Below the pieces are notes generated by a model. It did no database searches and was not told the origin of the DNA. It saw nothing but the letters and a program-made list of their open reading frames with translations. The translations under genes were made by a program, and so were the position numbers. Below, one piece after another: positions 21,196 through 31,627 of a stretch of 64,000 bases of DNA (its first letter is position 1; each line of letters opens with the position of its first letter). The stretch comes from Hermatobates lingyangjiaoensis (Eukaryota; Arthropoda; Insecta; Hemiptera; Hermatobatidae), in contig JAPFBL010001929.1 in NCBI GenBank assembly GCA_026182355.1, positions 496,501 to 560,500 on the forward strand, written 5' to 3'.

Positions 21196-21269
21196 GTTTG
21201 GCATTTGGAAGTTTGTTTTTGAAACTAAAAGACCGAAAGACCCGTTTTACATTACTTTTATTATATATA

Positions 21270-21510
21270 GTTAACACATGAAAGAGAAAAAACAAATAAA
21301 GATACACACAAAAGACTCACAACGATATTTCGACAGTCGTCGTCATCGGGTAGAAGTAGTCCCTTTGAGTAGCTGAAGCTAACTGAGTTAGCTCAGTTAG
21401 CTTCAGCTACTCAAAGGGACTACTTCTACCCGATGACGACGACTGTCGAAATATCGTTGTGAGTCTTTTGTGTGTATCTTTATTTGTTTTTTCTCTTTCA
21501 TGTGTTAACT
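21270..21510. mobile_element. Family I near-perfect palindrome
   Basis: Two arms of about 120 bp meet at AACTGAGTTAGCTCAGTT near 21390. The outer ends are TTAACACATGAAAGAG and its complement. Each arm contains CCCGATGACGACGACTGTCG followed by AAATATCGTTG (plus strand, 21427-21460), or the reverse complement at about 21322-21355. The layout is hammerhead-like: CCGAUGA (U4 changed), GAC/GUC stem II, GAA, AUAU, C. Confidence 0.8.
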
Positions 21511-21560
21511 AGTAGTCCTGTTGGACCATTTCAAGTTTTTATTATATATATATATATATG

Positions 21561-21666
21561 AAAAAAGACATCAAATAGAAGAAGCGAGAAAACTTACTGG
21601 ATAGATATTTCGAACTGAAGTTCGTCGTCAAGGAGAGAGTAGAAGGGAAGAAGAAGAGGTACCGGC
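21561..21666 (-). mobile_element. Family I-like half element with hammerhead core
   Basis: A single arm between (TA)n tracts. On the minus strand (21636-21599): UUGACGA, hairpin GAAC-UUCA-GUUC, GAA, AUAU, C, UAUCC. Stem II is perfect. The first core base is U instead of C. A degenerate relative lies at 33340-33530. Confidence 0.6.
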
Positions 21667-21698
21667 AGAGAGCGATATATTTTATTATATATATATAT

Positions 21699-21937
21699 GT
21701 CAATATCATATTTAAGCCAATATCATATTATGTCAATATCAATCATATTTAAGTCAATATCATATTATGTCAATATCATATTATGTCAATATCATATTTA
21801 AGTCAATATCATATTATGTCAATATCATATTATGTCAATATCATATTTAAGTCAATATCATATTATGTCAATATCATATTTAAGTCAATATCATATTTAA
21901 GTCAATATCATATTATGTCAATATCATATTTAAGCCA
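21699..21937. repeat. 16/17-bp minisatellite
   Basis: About 14 tandem units of TCAATATCATATTTAAG (17 bp) or TCAATATCATATTATG (16 bp). The two unit types alternate irregularly. It adjoins (TA)n on the left. Confidence 0.9.
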
Positions 21938-22684
21938 GTGATTATTCTTCCGTTTGAAAGGCTGAACCGTTTTCAGTTGTTTTCCTCGAAGGTTTAACCT
22001 GCTGGCATGCAAGAATTTTAGATGAATTGATGCAGTCATTGACTACAAGAGTTTTGAATCCAGAAAATAGTAAACTTTAGACAAACTTAATTATTTATTC
22101 TCTATAACAAACAGTTAGAAAAAAAAACTTTTAAGTTGTATTATTTTGTTTAAAAATACTCAGTCATTAATTAAATGCATTTTTTTAAATTAAATAAATA
22201 GACATAACGATGAAAAAATTAATTAAATTAAAAAACAAGGAAAATTTTTTTTCTTTTTTAACGAATACAAACTCTAATGTTTCCAAACTAGTTTGAATGT
22301 CTAGGATATAATTTAATTCAAAATAGAGGCAATCAATCTAGCTAATAGTGCATTTTTCACCTGATAAAACCTGACCAAATGGAGTCTATTTTTGAAATAG
22401 CATTTATTATCTTCTGCTAGAATTTGAAGGAAACAAAATACGTGTTCTTTTTAGAATGTTAGAGAAAAAGAGATGAATATTCTGTCGAGGCAGAGCTTTA
22501 AAATAAATGATTTGGGCTTTAAAATAAATAATTAGTATTAAAAATTATTTTACACAACAATAATTGTTATTTGTTTTTAATATTATGATGATATATATAG
22601 TTGCTATGAATACGTTCATGTATCTTAAATGGACAAATAATTCATGTAATAGCAACCTTGTCGTGAATTTAATCTAAGAAGTAG
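21938..22684. other. No gene seen
   Basis: AT-rich DNA with a short (TA) stretch at 22590. No recognised element. Confidence 0.5.
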
Positions 22685-22790
22685 TAAACTAACGTTTCGG
22701 ATCAATCAACTGGTGGAGTTTATCTGGAGACTCAGACACATGGGAATAGTGGGTAATGAAGAGGCAGGAAAACTGCAAAAACAGCAGAAA
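22685..22790 (+). pseudogene. RNase H-like fragment of a non-LTR retroelement
   Basis: The frame FIWRLRHMGIVGNEEAGKLQ at about 22722-22780 matches the W-x-P-x-H-x-G-I-x-G-N-E-x-A-D-x-L-A signature at the end of RNase H domains in several LINE groups. The catalytic Asp after NEEA is Gly here. Only about 20 residues are readable. Just upstream, 22685-22722 (minus) has a hammerhead-like GAUCC-GAA-ACGU-U string, so two element types may abut. Confidence 0.45.
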
Positions 22791-23532
22791 TGCCTTTAAT
22801 GCGACCAGAAAACTGTCAAGAGATGGAGTAACGGTGGTATGGCAAGAGTGTAATGTTAGATGGTCAACTAGAGAGATTTAAATTATAATTATATAGTATG
22901 TAAATTATGTTATATATCATATATACATAATATGATTCATAATAATATAATATCATTTATAATAATAATAAAAATAGAAAAATAATTTTGAATATATTGA
23001 TAGAAGAAAAGGATATTAATACAACCATATGGAATTTAGAAGCAATAAATAAAATATGGAAACATGAGAACAAAAGTCAACTGATGAAGACATGTTATGG
23101 GTTGCCATGTCAACATCATATCAAGATCATAGCTTGCATCTTTATATGAAATATGATGTATGGAAGAGGCATCCACAGGTTTGAAAAACAAGATGTTTAA
23201 ATTAAAAAAATTAGAGGAATTATTAAACATGTGAAATAAATTAATGAGTTGTTATATATGATAAGCTATGCAGACAGGAGTGCTAATGGTATTGAAAGCT
23301 ATGTGGGGGTTATTCAGGTCAGCGGAACATTCAATGAACACAAGTATTTGATTGATTACCCTATCTGAAATGATGTGCTGAACTAAAAGAGTCAATTGAG
23401 ACAGTTTATAAGGGTGAATTCGGTTTATGATATTCATTGATTAATGAAGATTAATAACAAGACTTGTTTGACTCCAATCCTCAATCTTAAATGAACAATA
23501 CATTTCATTTAGCTGTCCTCAGACTTGTGACT
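22791..23532. other. No gene seen
   Basis: AT-rich DNA. The minus-strand frames of about 60 codons at 23036-23230 and 23252-23437 look partly protein-like, but no family is recognised. Confidence 0.4.
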
Positions 23533-23534
23533 TA

Positions 23535-24099
23535 AGAGGTTGATCAAAAAGTACGGACACTATTTGAATTTGGCGCGCTCTGTATGCTCTAATTTCAAAA
23601 ATTTTTTGTTCTTGTTTTGGCACACTCGCCAGGATTATATGTTCACATTTTTCACTATATAGAATGTGTTATTTTATGTGCAAAGCTAGACGAGGCTAGA
23701 CGCGTGTATCCGTACTTTTCTCTGTTTGAAATAATGGAGCAAAAAGATCGTATTCATTTTTGTGTAAAAAATGTACTAAGAGCTCAAAAAGAGATGAAAT
23801 ATTGAAATGGAGTACTGTGGGTCAACAAAACAACAAAATGTTCCTAATTCGTATAAGTTTTACACGGGTCATGATTTTTCAACAGCAAGAAATCGTCGAA
23901 CACGCAAACACGAGCCTAACTTTATGCCTTTCACAGAATAACAATAATGCTATATAGTGAACATATGACATATTAGGTGTTAACGGACGTGAGAACGTTC
24001 TGTTGTTTTGGTGACGAATGTACTAAAGCAACAAAAAAAATTTTAAATAAAGTCCACAATATGCGCGAAATTAAAAAAGTGACTAACTTTTGGATCACA
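23535..24099 (+). mobile_element. mariner-like element, degenerate
   Basis: The ends are diverged inverted repeats. Left is GGTTGATCAAAAAGTACGG followed by ACACTATTTGAATTTGGCGCGC. The right end in reverse complement is TGTGATCCAAAAGTTAGTC, then ACTTTTTTAATTTCGCGC. Both are flanked by TA (23533-23534 and 24100-24101). At 565 bp it is under half the usual 1.3 kb, so most of the transposase is deleted. Confidence 0.65.
23734..23805 (+). pseudogene. mariner transposase N-terminal remnant
   Basis: From ATG at 23734 the frame reads MEQKDRIHFCVKNVLRAQKE and stops at TGA 23803-23805. Mariner transposases commonly start MEQ followed by a basic residue and FCVK, the beginning of the helix-turn-helix DNA-binding region. 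The catalytic DDE/D part is absent. Confidence 0.55.
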
Positions 24100-24171
24100 T
24101 ATCGTACAAATAGCATGAATTTCATTTACAACTAATATTACAGTTTACCACCTGTAAAAGAATAACATTCG

Positions 24172-25076
24172 GGGCTCGGATAGCCTTTGAACTGGTAGAT
24201 CCGGGGTTTGCAGTCTGGCCCTTGGTTTGTTAAAGTAAGAAGCGAAAAAATGAACACGTACTACCCTGAAGAGGACGTTAAGCCGTCGGTCCAGAACTTC
24301 TACGATGTCAGCTGCTCGTTAGTGGGCAGGCTTTCTACACTGCCTTACAGTTTTAGGACTACTATAGGGTTCATAATATTGAACCCTATATTCGGAGGGG
24401 TCATCCCCCTCCGAAAAGGGCAATGCCCGTTACCACGGGACCAGGAGTTGCTACAAGCTCGGACCCCAAACGATTTAACAGAGCATTATTGTGTGGAGTC
24501 TTTAGTGTCTAAGTGAACGACTTATAGAGAGAGATTACAAATTCCTCTAGCTAAACGCCAACTGTGAGATACTGTCAAATGCCCGAGCCTCTACCAGGCA
24601 AGTACCAGTTGTTCAGTCCAATCAACTGAGTTGAAGGCCCGTTCCCACTGGTAAGGGTTTCGGGTCTCTAGCTCCCCGGTATGCTAAGCAGGCATCCTCC
24701 CGAGAGTTAATGCTTCTCACACAGCGACCACAAGGGTCTACCCAACTTGGGTGAGAACCAACAGCCACTAATAGTCCTTAGTTGGCGGGATGGAGAGAGA
24801 AACCCTCCATGGGCTCCGACTTATTTTAAGATCGACTTATTTAGTAAACTCCTGACCGATGTCCTACTGAACCTGCTCAGCCACAGGTAAGGTTAGTGAC
24901 CTTGTAGCCCCTGGTTGAAATAACCTGTGGATAAATAAGCCAATACAGCTATTGGTTGAGCTGCATGGCCCCACTGGGGGCAGACCAGGTGCTAAAGATC
25001 CCTAATCTATAAAAACTTGGGTTAGACAAAGTTTAGAACTTCCAATATATAATCTTCATTATGTCGTACCACAAAC
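24172..25076 (+). mobile_element. tRNA-derived SINE (family S) split by R671
   Basis: The left part (24172-24321) has a shortened tRNA-like head (GGGGCTCGGATAGC, GATCCGGGGTTTGC) and the body blocks GAGGACGTTAAGCCGTCGG and CGATGTCAGCTGCTCGTTA. The right part (24986-25076) resumes with GCTAAAGATCCCTAATC, GGGTTAGACAAAGTTTAG and TTCATTATGTCGTACCACA, the normal SINE 3' region. The 660 bases between them are the R671 element. Confidence 0.75.
24322..24985. mobile_element. R671 copy inserted into a SINE
   Basis: The blocks of 4682-5352 occur in the same order. It starts at GTGGGCAGGC and ends after CCCCACTGGGGGCAGAC. The flanks CAGCTGCTCGTTA (left) and CAGGTGCTA (right) look like a decayed target duplication of the SINE's CAGGTACTCGTTA. 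An extra hairpin (GGAGGGGTCATCCCCCTCC) is present compared with copy 1. The insertion is younger than the SINE. The 102-codon frame crossing SINE and R671 is not a gene. Confidence 0.7.
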
Positions 25077-25449
25077 AACCAGTCGATAGCATGTATTTAA
25101 CAATTAATGATGCTAAACCTTGCTATTTATTCCATTCCGGTTTTTTTTTGTAAACTCCTTAGTGTACTCAGCAACAATTTTTATAAAACTGACTAATAAA
25201 TACGACAAACCTGGATCATTTTCATGGATCACTTTCAGGTTACTAAACATGATAAATCAAGAAATATATAACCAGAAAATTACTGATTATTAAGTGTTTT
25301 TTTAAAAATGTGTTTCTTTGTCCTTTAGACAACTTATTTTGAATTACTATTTACCTTTCACAGACTGTCATACATCGAAAACAGCTTAGCTTTACAGTGT
25401 GAATGTTAAAGCTGCGGTAAATTTAACTATATATATATATAAAGTTACT

Positions 25450-25580
25450 AGTTACTTGCCGTTGTCTATAACGTGCTTGGTCTCCCTTTCTCTTTTCTCC
25501 TGGACACGGATTACCAGAAAATTTGAGTCTGTAAGTGTGTTTCCTTACTCTGTGTGTTACTCTTCTTGAATTTTGAACTT
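25450..25580 (+). mobile_element. Family B half element
   Basis: AACGTGCTTGGTCTCCCTTTCTC, a mutated core (CTGGACACGGATTACCAG then AAAATTTGAG), then GTCTGTAAGTGTGTTTCC and TTACTCTTCTTGAATTTTG. TA tracts lie on both sides. The core has lost CUGAAGA. Confidence 0.7.
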
Positions 25581-25925
25581 GTAAAAATATATTATATATA
25601 TATATTCTAATGCAATCATAAAATCTCGTTAAGCATTTTATATATGATATATGCTTATCAATATAATATTTCTAATAAAGATAAATAATCAAGGACAAAG
25701 GATAGAAGAGATAAATGAAATATATCAGTTCTTTCCATGTCATTAGTTCAAATTTATCAAGATCATTAATTATCAGTTTGATTTATATCTAATATGATTT
25801 ATGTAACTAGTAAGTCTTCTGTCAGTAAATACATCACTTCTTCTAGATACGATTTTAGCTCTATTGCAATCAGAAGATTTCTTTTATTTTCTATTATAAT
25901 ATTCTTTTACCACTTATATATATAA

Positions 25926-26335
25926 AGTTTCACAATAAACACATGAAACAACAATCAACGTCCAAACTGCCATAAATAATGAGAAAATAGACTAAGATCT
26001 TTCAACCGTAACGAGCAGGCTTCGTCAGAGTCAAATCCGAAGTGAAACCAAAGAAACCAAACATCTAAAAGGGTTGACAGCGGATAGTTTTTTTTACTTT
26101 TTTCTTCCTACATTCCTTTGTTTACCCTAACATCTCTTTCTGGACTATTATCCTTTCTTGCACTTTAAACCCTTGAAAATACCTCTCTTCCTTCCCACTC
26201 TTCTCAATCCCTTACCAGATGTTTCATCTTTGGTTTCAGTTGAGATTTGACTCTGACGAAGACCGCTGTTTTGGTGAAAAGATCTTAGTCTTTTCTTTTT
26301 CATTTCTGACTGTGATTTGGACGTTGATATATATA
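25926..26335 (+). mobile_element. Family A element retaining parental 3'UTR
   Basis: The left arm is inverted (25926-26035). It is followed by 3'UTR sequence (GGTTGACAGCGGATAG, TCCTTTGTTTACCC, TTTCTGGACTATTATCC, CTCTTCTCAATCCC, ACCAGATGTTTCAT) and then the right arm with CTCTGACGAAGACCGC. The UTR matches the minus strand of 20815-20975. This is an inverted-repeat-flanked 3' end of the PLE, with no coding left. Confidence 0.75.
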
Positions 26336-26880
26336 TCATACCAACCTACCAATTGATGAATTGTAACTACATATACGAGTATGAAGTTCAAAAACACTGA
26401 ATGAGAAGAAAACCTGTAATCAAATGGAAACAGGTTAACAAAAAATAAACTCCCTTATGGTAGGATTACTACCGGTGAGGAAAACATAAAATATATATAT
26501 ATATATATTATATTCAATCAATCAGTTTCTCAGGTTTAAACAAAACTTCTGGTTCATTTCAGAAGTTAATACACAAAATGGATATTTATTGGTCTTGTTA
26601 GTAACAAATCATTGAGCACAAATAAATGACAGACACTCACGTTTTTCAATAATTTCGGTACTCCATCTCCTTAGAAGAATACTAGTATAGAAGAGGGTGA
26701 ATATATTTCTTCTGAACAATGTTTATCAAAATGCCTTTGAAACTGTTTGTGATGCTTCATATTATATTGAAATTGCGGTATACATAAGTGCACATGCCGC
26801 TCGTCTTTTGATATACTATATTCTCAATAAAACATGGAAAGCTTAAGACAAACACATAGTTATAAAATGATCTAGTTCAA
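26336..26880. other. No gene seen
   Basis: AT-rich DNA with (TA)n at 26492-26509. Confidence 0.5.
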
Positions 26881-27200
26881 CCGTAGGAGGGTCACTGACT
26901 AAGTGGCGGAAGTTAGGATTGACATTGGGCGTCTATTAAGGAAGCGATATCTGGAGGAGAGTGACTAAGAGATTTGGGCGTTCCACTGCGGCTCTCCAAT
27001 GCCAAGCCATGTGTGTATGGAATACCGTGTCAAGAAGTCTGACCCAAGGCCTTCCACGGTAAACATCTGCCGCAGCTTTCTTTTGGCCTTGCTTCAATCC
27101 CTGAGGGCCGTTGGCTGCTTAAACACCGGCTCCAAAACTTTTTCGCTCTTATGCAACTCTAGGACAACAGCTTGCTGTTTCAGTAAACTAAAGTGCAAAA
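26881..27200. other. GC-richer island of unknown origin
   Basis: About 310 bases at near-balanced GC inside AT-rich surroundings. The best frame is 26999-27208 plus (69 codons, includes SFLLALLQSLRAVGCL). No domain, TIR or repeat partner was recognised. It could be a decayed gene or retrocopy. Confidence 0.35.
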
Positions 27201-27892
27201 CAATTTGATAAACACTCATTCTGGAAAAAAAACGTAAATGTTCATTTCAGCCATTGTAAACGTTTCCGAACTGTTGTCAAACACAGCTGGTCCTAAGATA
27301 CACAATTCATGTAAATAACACAGGAATTCTAATAACAAATGTTAATAACATACGAAATATTCGTATCAAGTATACTCGTACAGTTATGTCTTCATTTCTT
27401 TCAAAAAAAAAAATTTAAATATATATTTCATTGTTTTTTTTACTCATATTTACATCTAAAGAAGGCATCACTCTAACTTATCATTATTTTGACTAGTCTC
27501 ATTTGAGCTGATAGGTGAAAGTTGACATACGGCGTAGTATTCAGAAGAAATGGAGAAATAGAGGTTCTTTAAAGGGTCTAAAGGACCAGGAATGCTAACA
27601 AAAGTCTAGGCAGGTCAAGGCAATCAGCTGAATTCAAGAAGAGACAAGTATAGCATTCACTGCTAGACTCTGTTATCTCCGATAAACAAACCTTGTATTC
27701 CCACTAATACTAAGGCAAGATTAAATAAATCATTAATAATGTCTGGAGTGTCCGATAGTTAAATCGAATCAATAAAGACCAGGCAATTATTTTTAAGAAC
27801 AATCCATCTTTCATGCATGACTATTTTAGCTTCTTCCTAATAGATTTTATGAATTTGTCAATTCCTTATTGCGATTTAGACGTTCTTAATAC
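27201..27892. other. No gene seen
   Basis: AT-rich sequence. Nothing recognised. Confidence 0.5.
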
Positions 27893-28005
27893 ACACGTGA
27901 CCCTTGCGACACTTCTAACAGGGTTCCAGAAGGGTCCGCTTGGTGTCCATATTTCTCCCCTCCTGATGACGGCTAAACAAAAAATTAGAAACTGTGTACT
28001 CTAAA
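27893..28005 (+). mobile_element. Family B2 half element, diverged
   Basis: GTCCGCTTGGTGTCCATATTTCTC, a core with CTCCTGATGACGGCTAAAC, then AAAAAATTAGAAACTGTG. CUGAUGA is intact. The GAA box is changed to CAA. Confidence 0.6.
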
Positions 28006-28040
28006 ACATTTGTTGTCCTTTGTGGATAGTTTTCTTGATG

Positions 28041-28084
<44 letters not shown>

Positions 28085-28310
28085 TATAACTACAAATCAA
28101 AAAAGAGGCTAACACTCACGATTCTCAATCATTTTGGCTATCTTGACAACTCCAGGAGAGGTAAGAAAAAGAAGAAGCAACACAGGAGAGGAGATGTTAA
28201 TGTGTCCACAGACCGATACAAAATGACACACAGTGCAACCATCTTGTTATCGTGGACTAGTAAAGCTATGAAAGGAAAGAAGAACAAGGAAAAGATGAAA
28301 TCGGGAGTAA
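28085..28310. mobile_element. Family D half element
   Basis: AGAGGCTAACACTCACGATTC, CTCCAGGAGAGGTAAGAAAAAG, then GATGTTAATGTGTCCACAG. It is related to 1272-1431 and sits after a 58-base (TA)n. Confidence 0.5.
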
Positions 28311-28479
28311 ACAATTAAAAAAAATAAAAAATAGAAACAAGGCTGAAGTTAACAAAATCAAATGAAAAAAATAAATAATAAAAAAATAAAACAAAAGAAG
28401 TCATCCAGTCAAGTTAAGACCAGGGGCTTTCTCAGGTTAACCAAATGAAGGCTTCCTCAGAAACCCATATATATATATA

Positions 28480-28600
28480 TAAACTAGAATTTTCAAAAGA
28501 ACAAACAGAAAAGAAATCACTGAACTCACTACTATATTTTTATGTCATCATCGTCAGGAATAGATGTGAATCGCTCCAAAGGCTGATAACGAACATATAT
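28480..28600 (-). mobile_element. Family J half element
   Basis: AACTAGAATTTTCAAAAGAAC, CACTGAACTCACTACTATA, TCATCATCGTCAGGAA, GAATCGCTCCAAAGGCTGATAACGA. It matches the left arm of 58800-59055. The ribozyme GAA box is lost (TTTTTA). Confidence 0.65.
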
Positions 28601-28636
28601 CGTTATATATACTATATATATATACTATATATATAA

Positions 28637-28857
28637 AGATTTCACATAAACACGTGAAATAACAATCAATGATCGAACCACAATAAGAAATGGGAAAACA
28701 AGACTAAGATCTTTCAACCGTAACAAGCGGTCTTCGTCAGAGTCAAAAACCCAACTAGAAAACCCAGTCGGGTTTTTGACTCTGACGAAGACCGCTTGTT
28801 ACGGTTGAAAGATCTTAGTCTTGTTTTCCCATTTCTTATTGTGATTTGATCATTGAT
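28637..28857. mobile_element. Family A near-perfect palindrome
   Basis: Complete left arm and nearly complete right arm, meeting at AACTAGAAAACCCAGTCGG. Hammerhead cores are intact on both strands. It lies between (TA)n tracts, the right one about 80 bases long. Confidence 0.85.
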
Positions 28858-28860
28858 ATA

Positions 28861-28928
<68 letters not shown>

Positions 28929-29029
28929 ATATATATATACGGTACTGTTTTCTTGACCACAAAATATTAACAAACACTTTTTCTTCTTCTCGGAGTTTGG
29001 TCAGGGTAAATATATGGAGTCACCTTTTT

Positions 29030-29067
29030 GCCAACGTTTCGTCTTTATTTTAAGACATCCTCAGGGC
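29030..29067 (-). ncRNA. Hammerhead ribozyme motif, family F (minus)
   Basis: GCC, CUGAGGA, one U, GUCUU...AAGAC stem II (5 bp), GAA, self-complementary ACGU, U17, GGC. Stem I GCC/GGC is perfect. Confidence 0.6.
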
Positions 29068-29090
29068 TATAAATCAAGCCTTGATTTATA

Positions 29091-29128
29091 GCTCTGAGGA
29101 TGTCTTAAAATAAAGACGAAACGTTGGC
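29091..29128 (+). ncRNA. Hammerhead ribozyme motif, family F (plus)
   Basis: Mirror of 29030-29067: GCU, CUGAGGA (29094-29100), GUCUU/AAGAC, GAA (29118-29120), ACGU, U, GGC. Stem I has one G-U pair in place of G-C. Confidence 0.6.
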
Positions 29129-29534
29129 AAAAAGGTGACTCCATATATTTACCCTGACCAAACTCCGAGAAGAAGAAAAAGTGTTTGATATATATATATT
29201 GTATATTACTCGTATTTGTAAAATAACAGCACTTGCTTGAGATTTTCTTCCGAATTATTTTTCCAATTTCACTAAATAATTTTCTCGATGCACGCGCACA
29301 ATATATTTTTCCTTTGGTCAACATGACTCAACTGTTGACTCGCCACGACGTGAATCATTGGCGGTTTAAATTTCCTATTCATGTAGTTAATACAGAAAAC
29401 ACTAAGAGGATTAAGTTGTTCGGACATAATGCAAGTAGGTAACTAGATTAAGTGGTTTTAGCGATTACATTGGGATATTCTGACCTTCAATCTATTACAA
29501 CAGAAATAAAACTTATCAGTATTTAATTATATAC

Positions 29535-29768
29535 ATGTCAATGTCTAAACCACAGTAAGAAAGCAGACTAAGATCTTTCAACCGAAACAAGCGGTCTTCG
29601 TCACAGTAACTAATACTGTGACGAAGATTGATTGTTGAAAGAACTTAGTCTTTTTTTTTATTTCTTACCATAGTTTAGTCGTTGATTTTTATTTCATGTG
29701 ACTTGTTTTCCCACTTCATATTGTGGGTTCATCATTGATTGTTATTTCACGTGTTTACGTGAATTAAA
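29535..29768. mobile_element. Family A2 palindrome plus an extra A end
   Basis: A GTCTAAACCACAGTAAG-type left arm, centre GTCACAGTAACTAATACTGTGAC, right arm to TAGTTTAGTCG. A second, ordinary family A end follows (TTGTTTTCCCACTTCATATTG ... CACGTGTTTACGTG). It looks like a recombinant or insertion of two subtypes. Confidence 0.65.
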
Positions 29769-30000
29769 AATTCATACTCTGATAATAACTGATATATTTA
29801 TATATGTTTTTGAATATTTATATAAACAATAATTATATTCAGTATAAATAATAAATTTTAGTATTTAAATAAAATAATTACAATAATTAATTTATATAGC
29901 CTTGAAAATGCCTAGAAATAGAGACAAAACGTTGCTTTAATCGTGTTTTTTTAAAAATGTTTGAAACTGAAACCTTAGAATTTTATATATATATATATAA

Positions 30001-30245
30001 ATTCACTGATAAAACGAAATACGATCCAAACTGGACACAATACGAGTTCGAGATTAACAAAGAGCAACACACAAAGTAGGGAAACACACTTACAGACTCA
30101 AATTTTCGGGTAATCCGTCTTCAGGAGAAAAGAGAATGGGAGACCAAGCATTCTCCTTTCTCCTGAAGACGGATTACCCGAAAATTTGAGTCTGTAAGTG
30201 TGTTTCCCTACTTTGTGTGTTGCTCTTTGTTAATCTCGAACTCGT
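30001..30245. mobile_element. Family B palindrome
   Basis: The left arm (GATCCAAACTGGACAC, ACACACAAAGTAGGG, CAGACTCAAATTTTCGGG) and right arm mirror each other about 30150 (GACCAAGCATTCTCC). Hammerhead cores are intact on both strands. The left arm carries an extra 40-base outer end. (TA)n flanks both sides. Confidence 0.85.
30160..30190 (+). ncRNA. Hammerhead ribozyme motif, family B
   Basis: CUC (stem I), CUGAAGA (30163-30169), short GG...CC stem II (30170-30179), GAA (30180-30182), self-complementary AAUU, U17, GAG. Stem I CUC/GAG is perfect. The mirror copy is on the minus strand at about 30096-30126. Confidence 0.6.
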
Positions 30246-30259
30246 ATATATATATAAAT

Positions 30260-30293
<34 letters not shown>

Positions 30294-30299
30294 ATTATA

Positions 30300-30528
30300 T
30301 CAATGATCAAACCACAATAAGAAATGGAAAACTAAGACTAAGATTTTTCAACCGTAACAAGCGGTCTTCGTCACAGTCAAAAACCCAACTGACCCTCAGT
30401 TGGGTTTTTGACTCTGACGAAGACCGCTTGTTACGGTTGAAAGATCTTAGTCTTGTTTTCCCATTTCTTATTGTGGTTTGATCATTGATTGTTGTTTCAC
30501 GTGTTTATGTGAAATCTTTTTATATATA
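30300..30528. mobile_element. Family A palindrome
   Basis: The left arm lacks its outermost end. The right arm is complete to TTTATGTGAAATC. The arms meet at CAACTGACCCTCAGTTG. This is the reference copy for the family A hammerhead. Confidence 0.85.
30410..30452 (+). ncRNA. Hammerhead ribozyme motif, family A
   Basis: GACU (30410-30413, stem I), CUGACGA (30414-30420), hairpin with GACCG/CGGUU (30421-30438), GAA (30439-30441), self-complementary AGAUCU (30442-30447), U17, AGUC (30449-30452), which pairs fully with GACU. The extra A between the box and stem II parallels the U or C seen in other families. Confidence 0.65.
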
Positions 30529-30541
30529 TATATATATAACT

Positions 30542-30602
30542 ACATCAGTGATCAAACCACAATATGAAGTGGGAAAAAATGACTAAGATTTTCCAACCGT
30601 AT
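30542..30602. mobile_element. Family A left-arm fragment
   Basis: GATCAAACCACAATATGAAG, GACTAAGATTTTCCAACCGTA, then the similarity ends. Confidence 0.7.
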
Positions 30603-31590
30603 AGATACATATATTGTTAGGACTTAGTAAATAGAATTATGATAAAACCATTAACTGTAGGAAAAGGAATACTATGCTTCAAACTAAGAGCATCCAACAT
30701 TATTAATCTATAATAATAATGATGATTTATGTATTTGTATGTATGTATTTGTGTATATGTGGATACTAAATATTAAGAAACGTATTTTATAACTAATTCT
30801 GATATATTTCAACAGGCATTGATTGAATTGTACAAGACATTTAGTATAGAAAATGGAAATGGTTTTCTTTAAATATCCTGATACGAAATAAAACAGGACA
30901 TATATTTTGGGTACACAGTTAAATACATGTTTAGTATATGTTTAGTGTTAATTTTACAGTATAATTGAGAGATTTTCTACCTAACACTGCCACCCAGTTA
31001 AGACTGGTTTTAATGACATTTCGAATCAAGAAAGCCGCTGACATTAATGATAACGTGTTTTCCAAATGATAAGATAATATCATAACCAAATTAATGACTT
31101 ATCATATTTAAAATATATCAGAAGTAATCTAAACCATGACAAATTTCTACAACTTTACTTATATTCTATTACTTATTTCATCGCAAATTAAATGAATTAT
31201 ACATTTATAATGATATATATGAATAGAATATGTAAAGTCAAGTCAAATCTTTGGTGAAATCAGTAAGGAATTGTTTTTAAAAACATTTCCATCGCCTACA
31301 ATATGAATAATCGTTTTATAATAACTTCATGATTTATGAGAAGGTCATTTTCATTCAAATCAGAAAAACAAACTATTATTTAGCGTTTATTCAATTCAAT
31401 ATAACTTCAAACAGCTTATATAATAAAGTTAAGTAAATTCTGTCAGCTATATATACAAAAATTATAATCCTTTGTTGATGAAATGTATGTAAATTAAACT
31501 AAAACTAGAATAACTCACACAGTATTACAATACGGTCAGGATTAACGACATCTCAACTAGCAATCTGCTGTCAGTATGTTATTACTATTT
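30603..31590. other. No gene seen
   Basis: About 1 kb of AT-rich unique-looking DNA between repeat clusters. Confidence 0.5.
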
Positions 31591-31594
31591 TGAA

Positions 31595-31626
<32 letters not shown>

Positions 31627-31627
<1 letters not shown>

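Larger units (their letters stand above)
20712..21240 (-). mobile_element. PLE remnant: GIY-YIG end, 3'UTR and family A hammerhead arm
   Basis: Read on the minus strand this is coding remnant (21195-20961), then a pyrimidine-rich 3'UTR (20960-20815), then the family A arm with a full hammerhead core (about 20800-20745) and GTGGTTTG next to TATATA. The UTR recurs at 9988, 25926 and 61600. This copy ties the family A palindromes to a coding parent element. Confidence 0.65.
28939..29192. mobile_element. Family F near-perfect palindrome
   Basis: The arms (ACGGTACTGTTTTCTTGACCACAAA at the outer left, GGTCAGGGTAAATATATGG and CCAACGTTTCG inside) are mirrored about 29075 (AATCAAGCCTTGATT). Each arm holds a complete hammerhead core. 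The right arm stops at AAGTGTTTGATATATA, so the outermost 45 bases are missing there. Confidence 0.8.

Noticed and set aside
24208..24516. 102-codon plus frame
   Set aside because: It crosses the SINE/R671 insertion junction and is not preserved in the other R671 copy.
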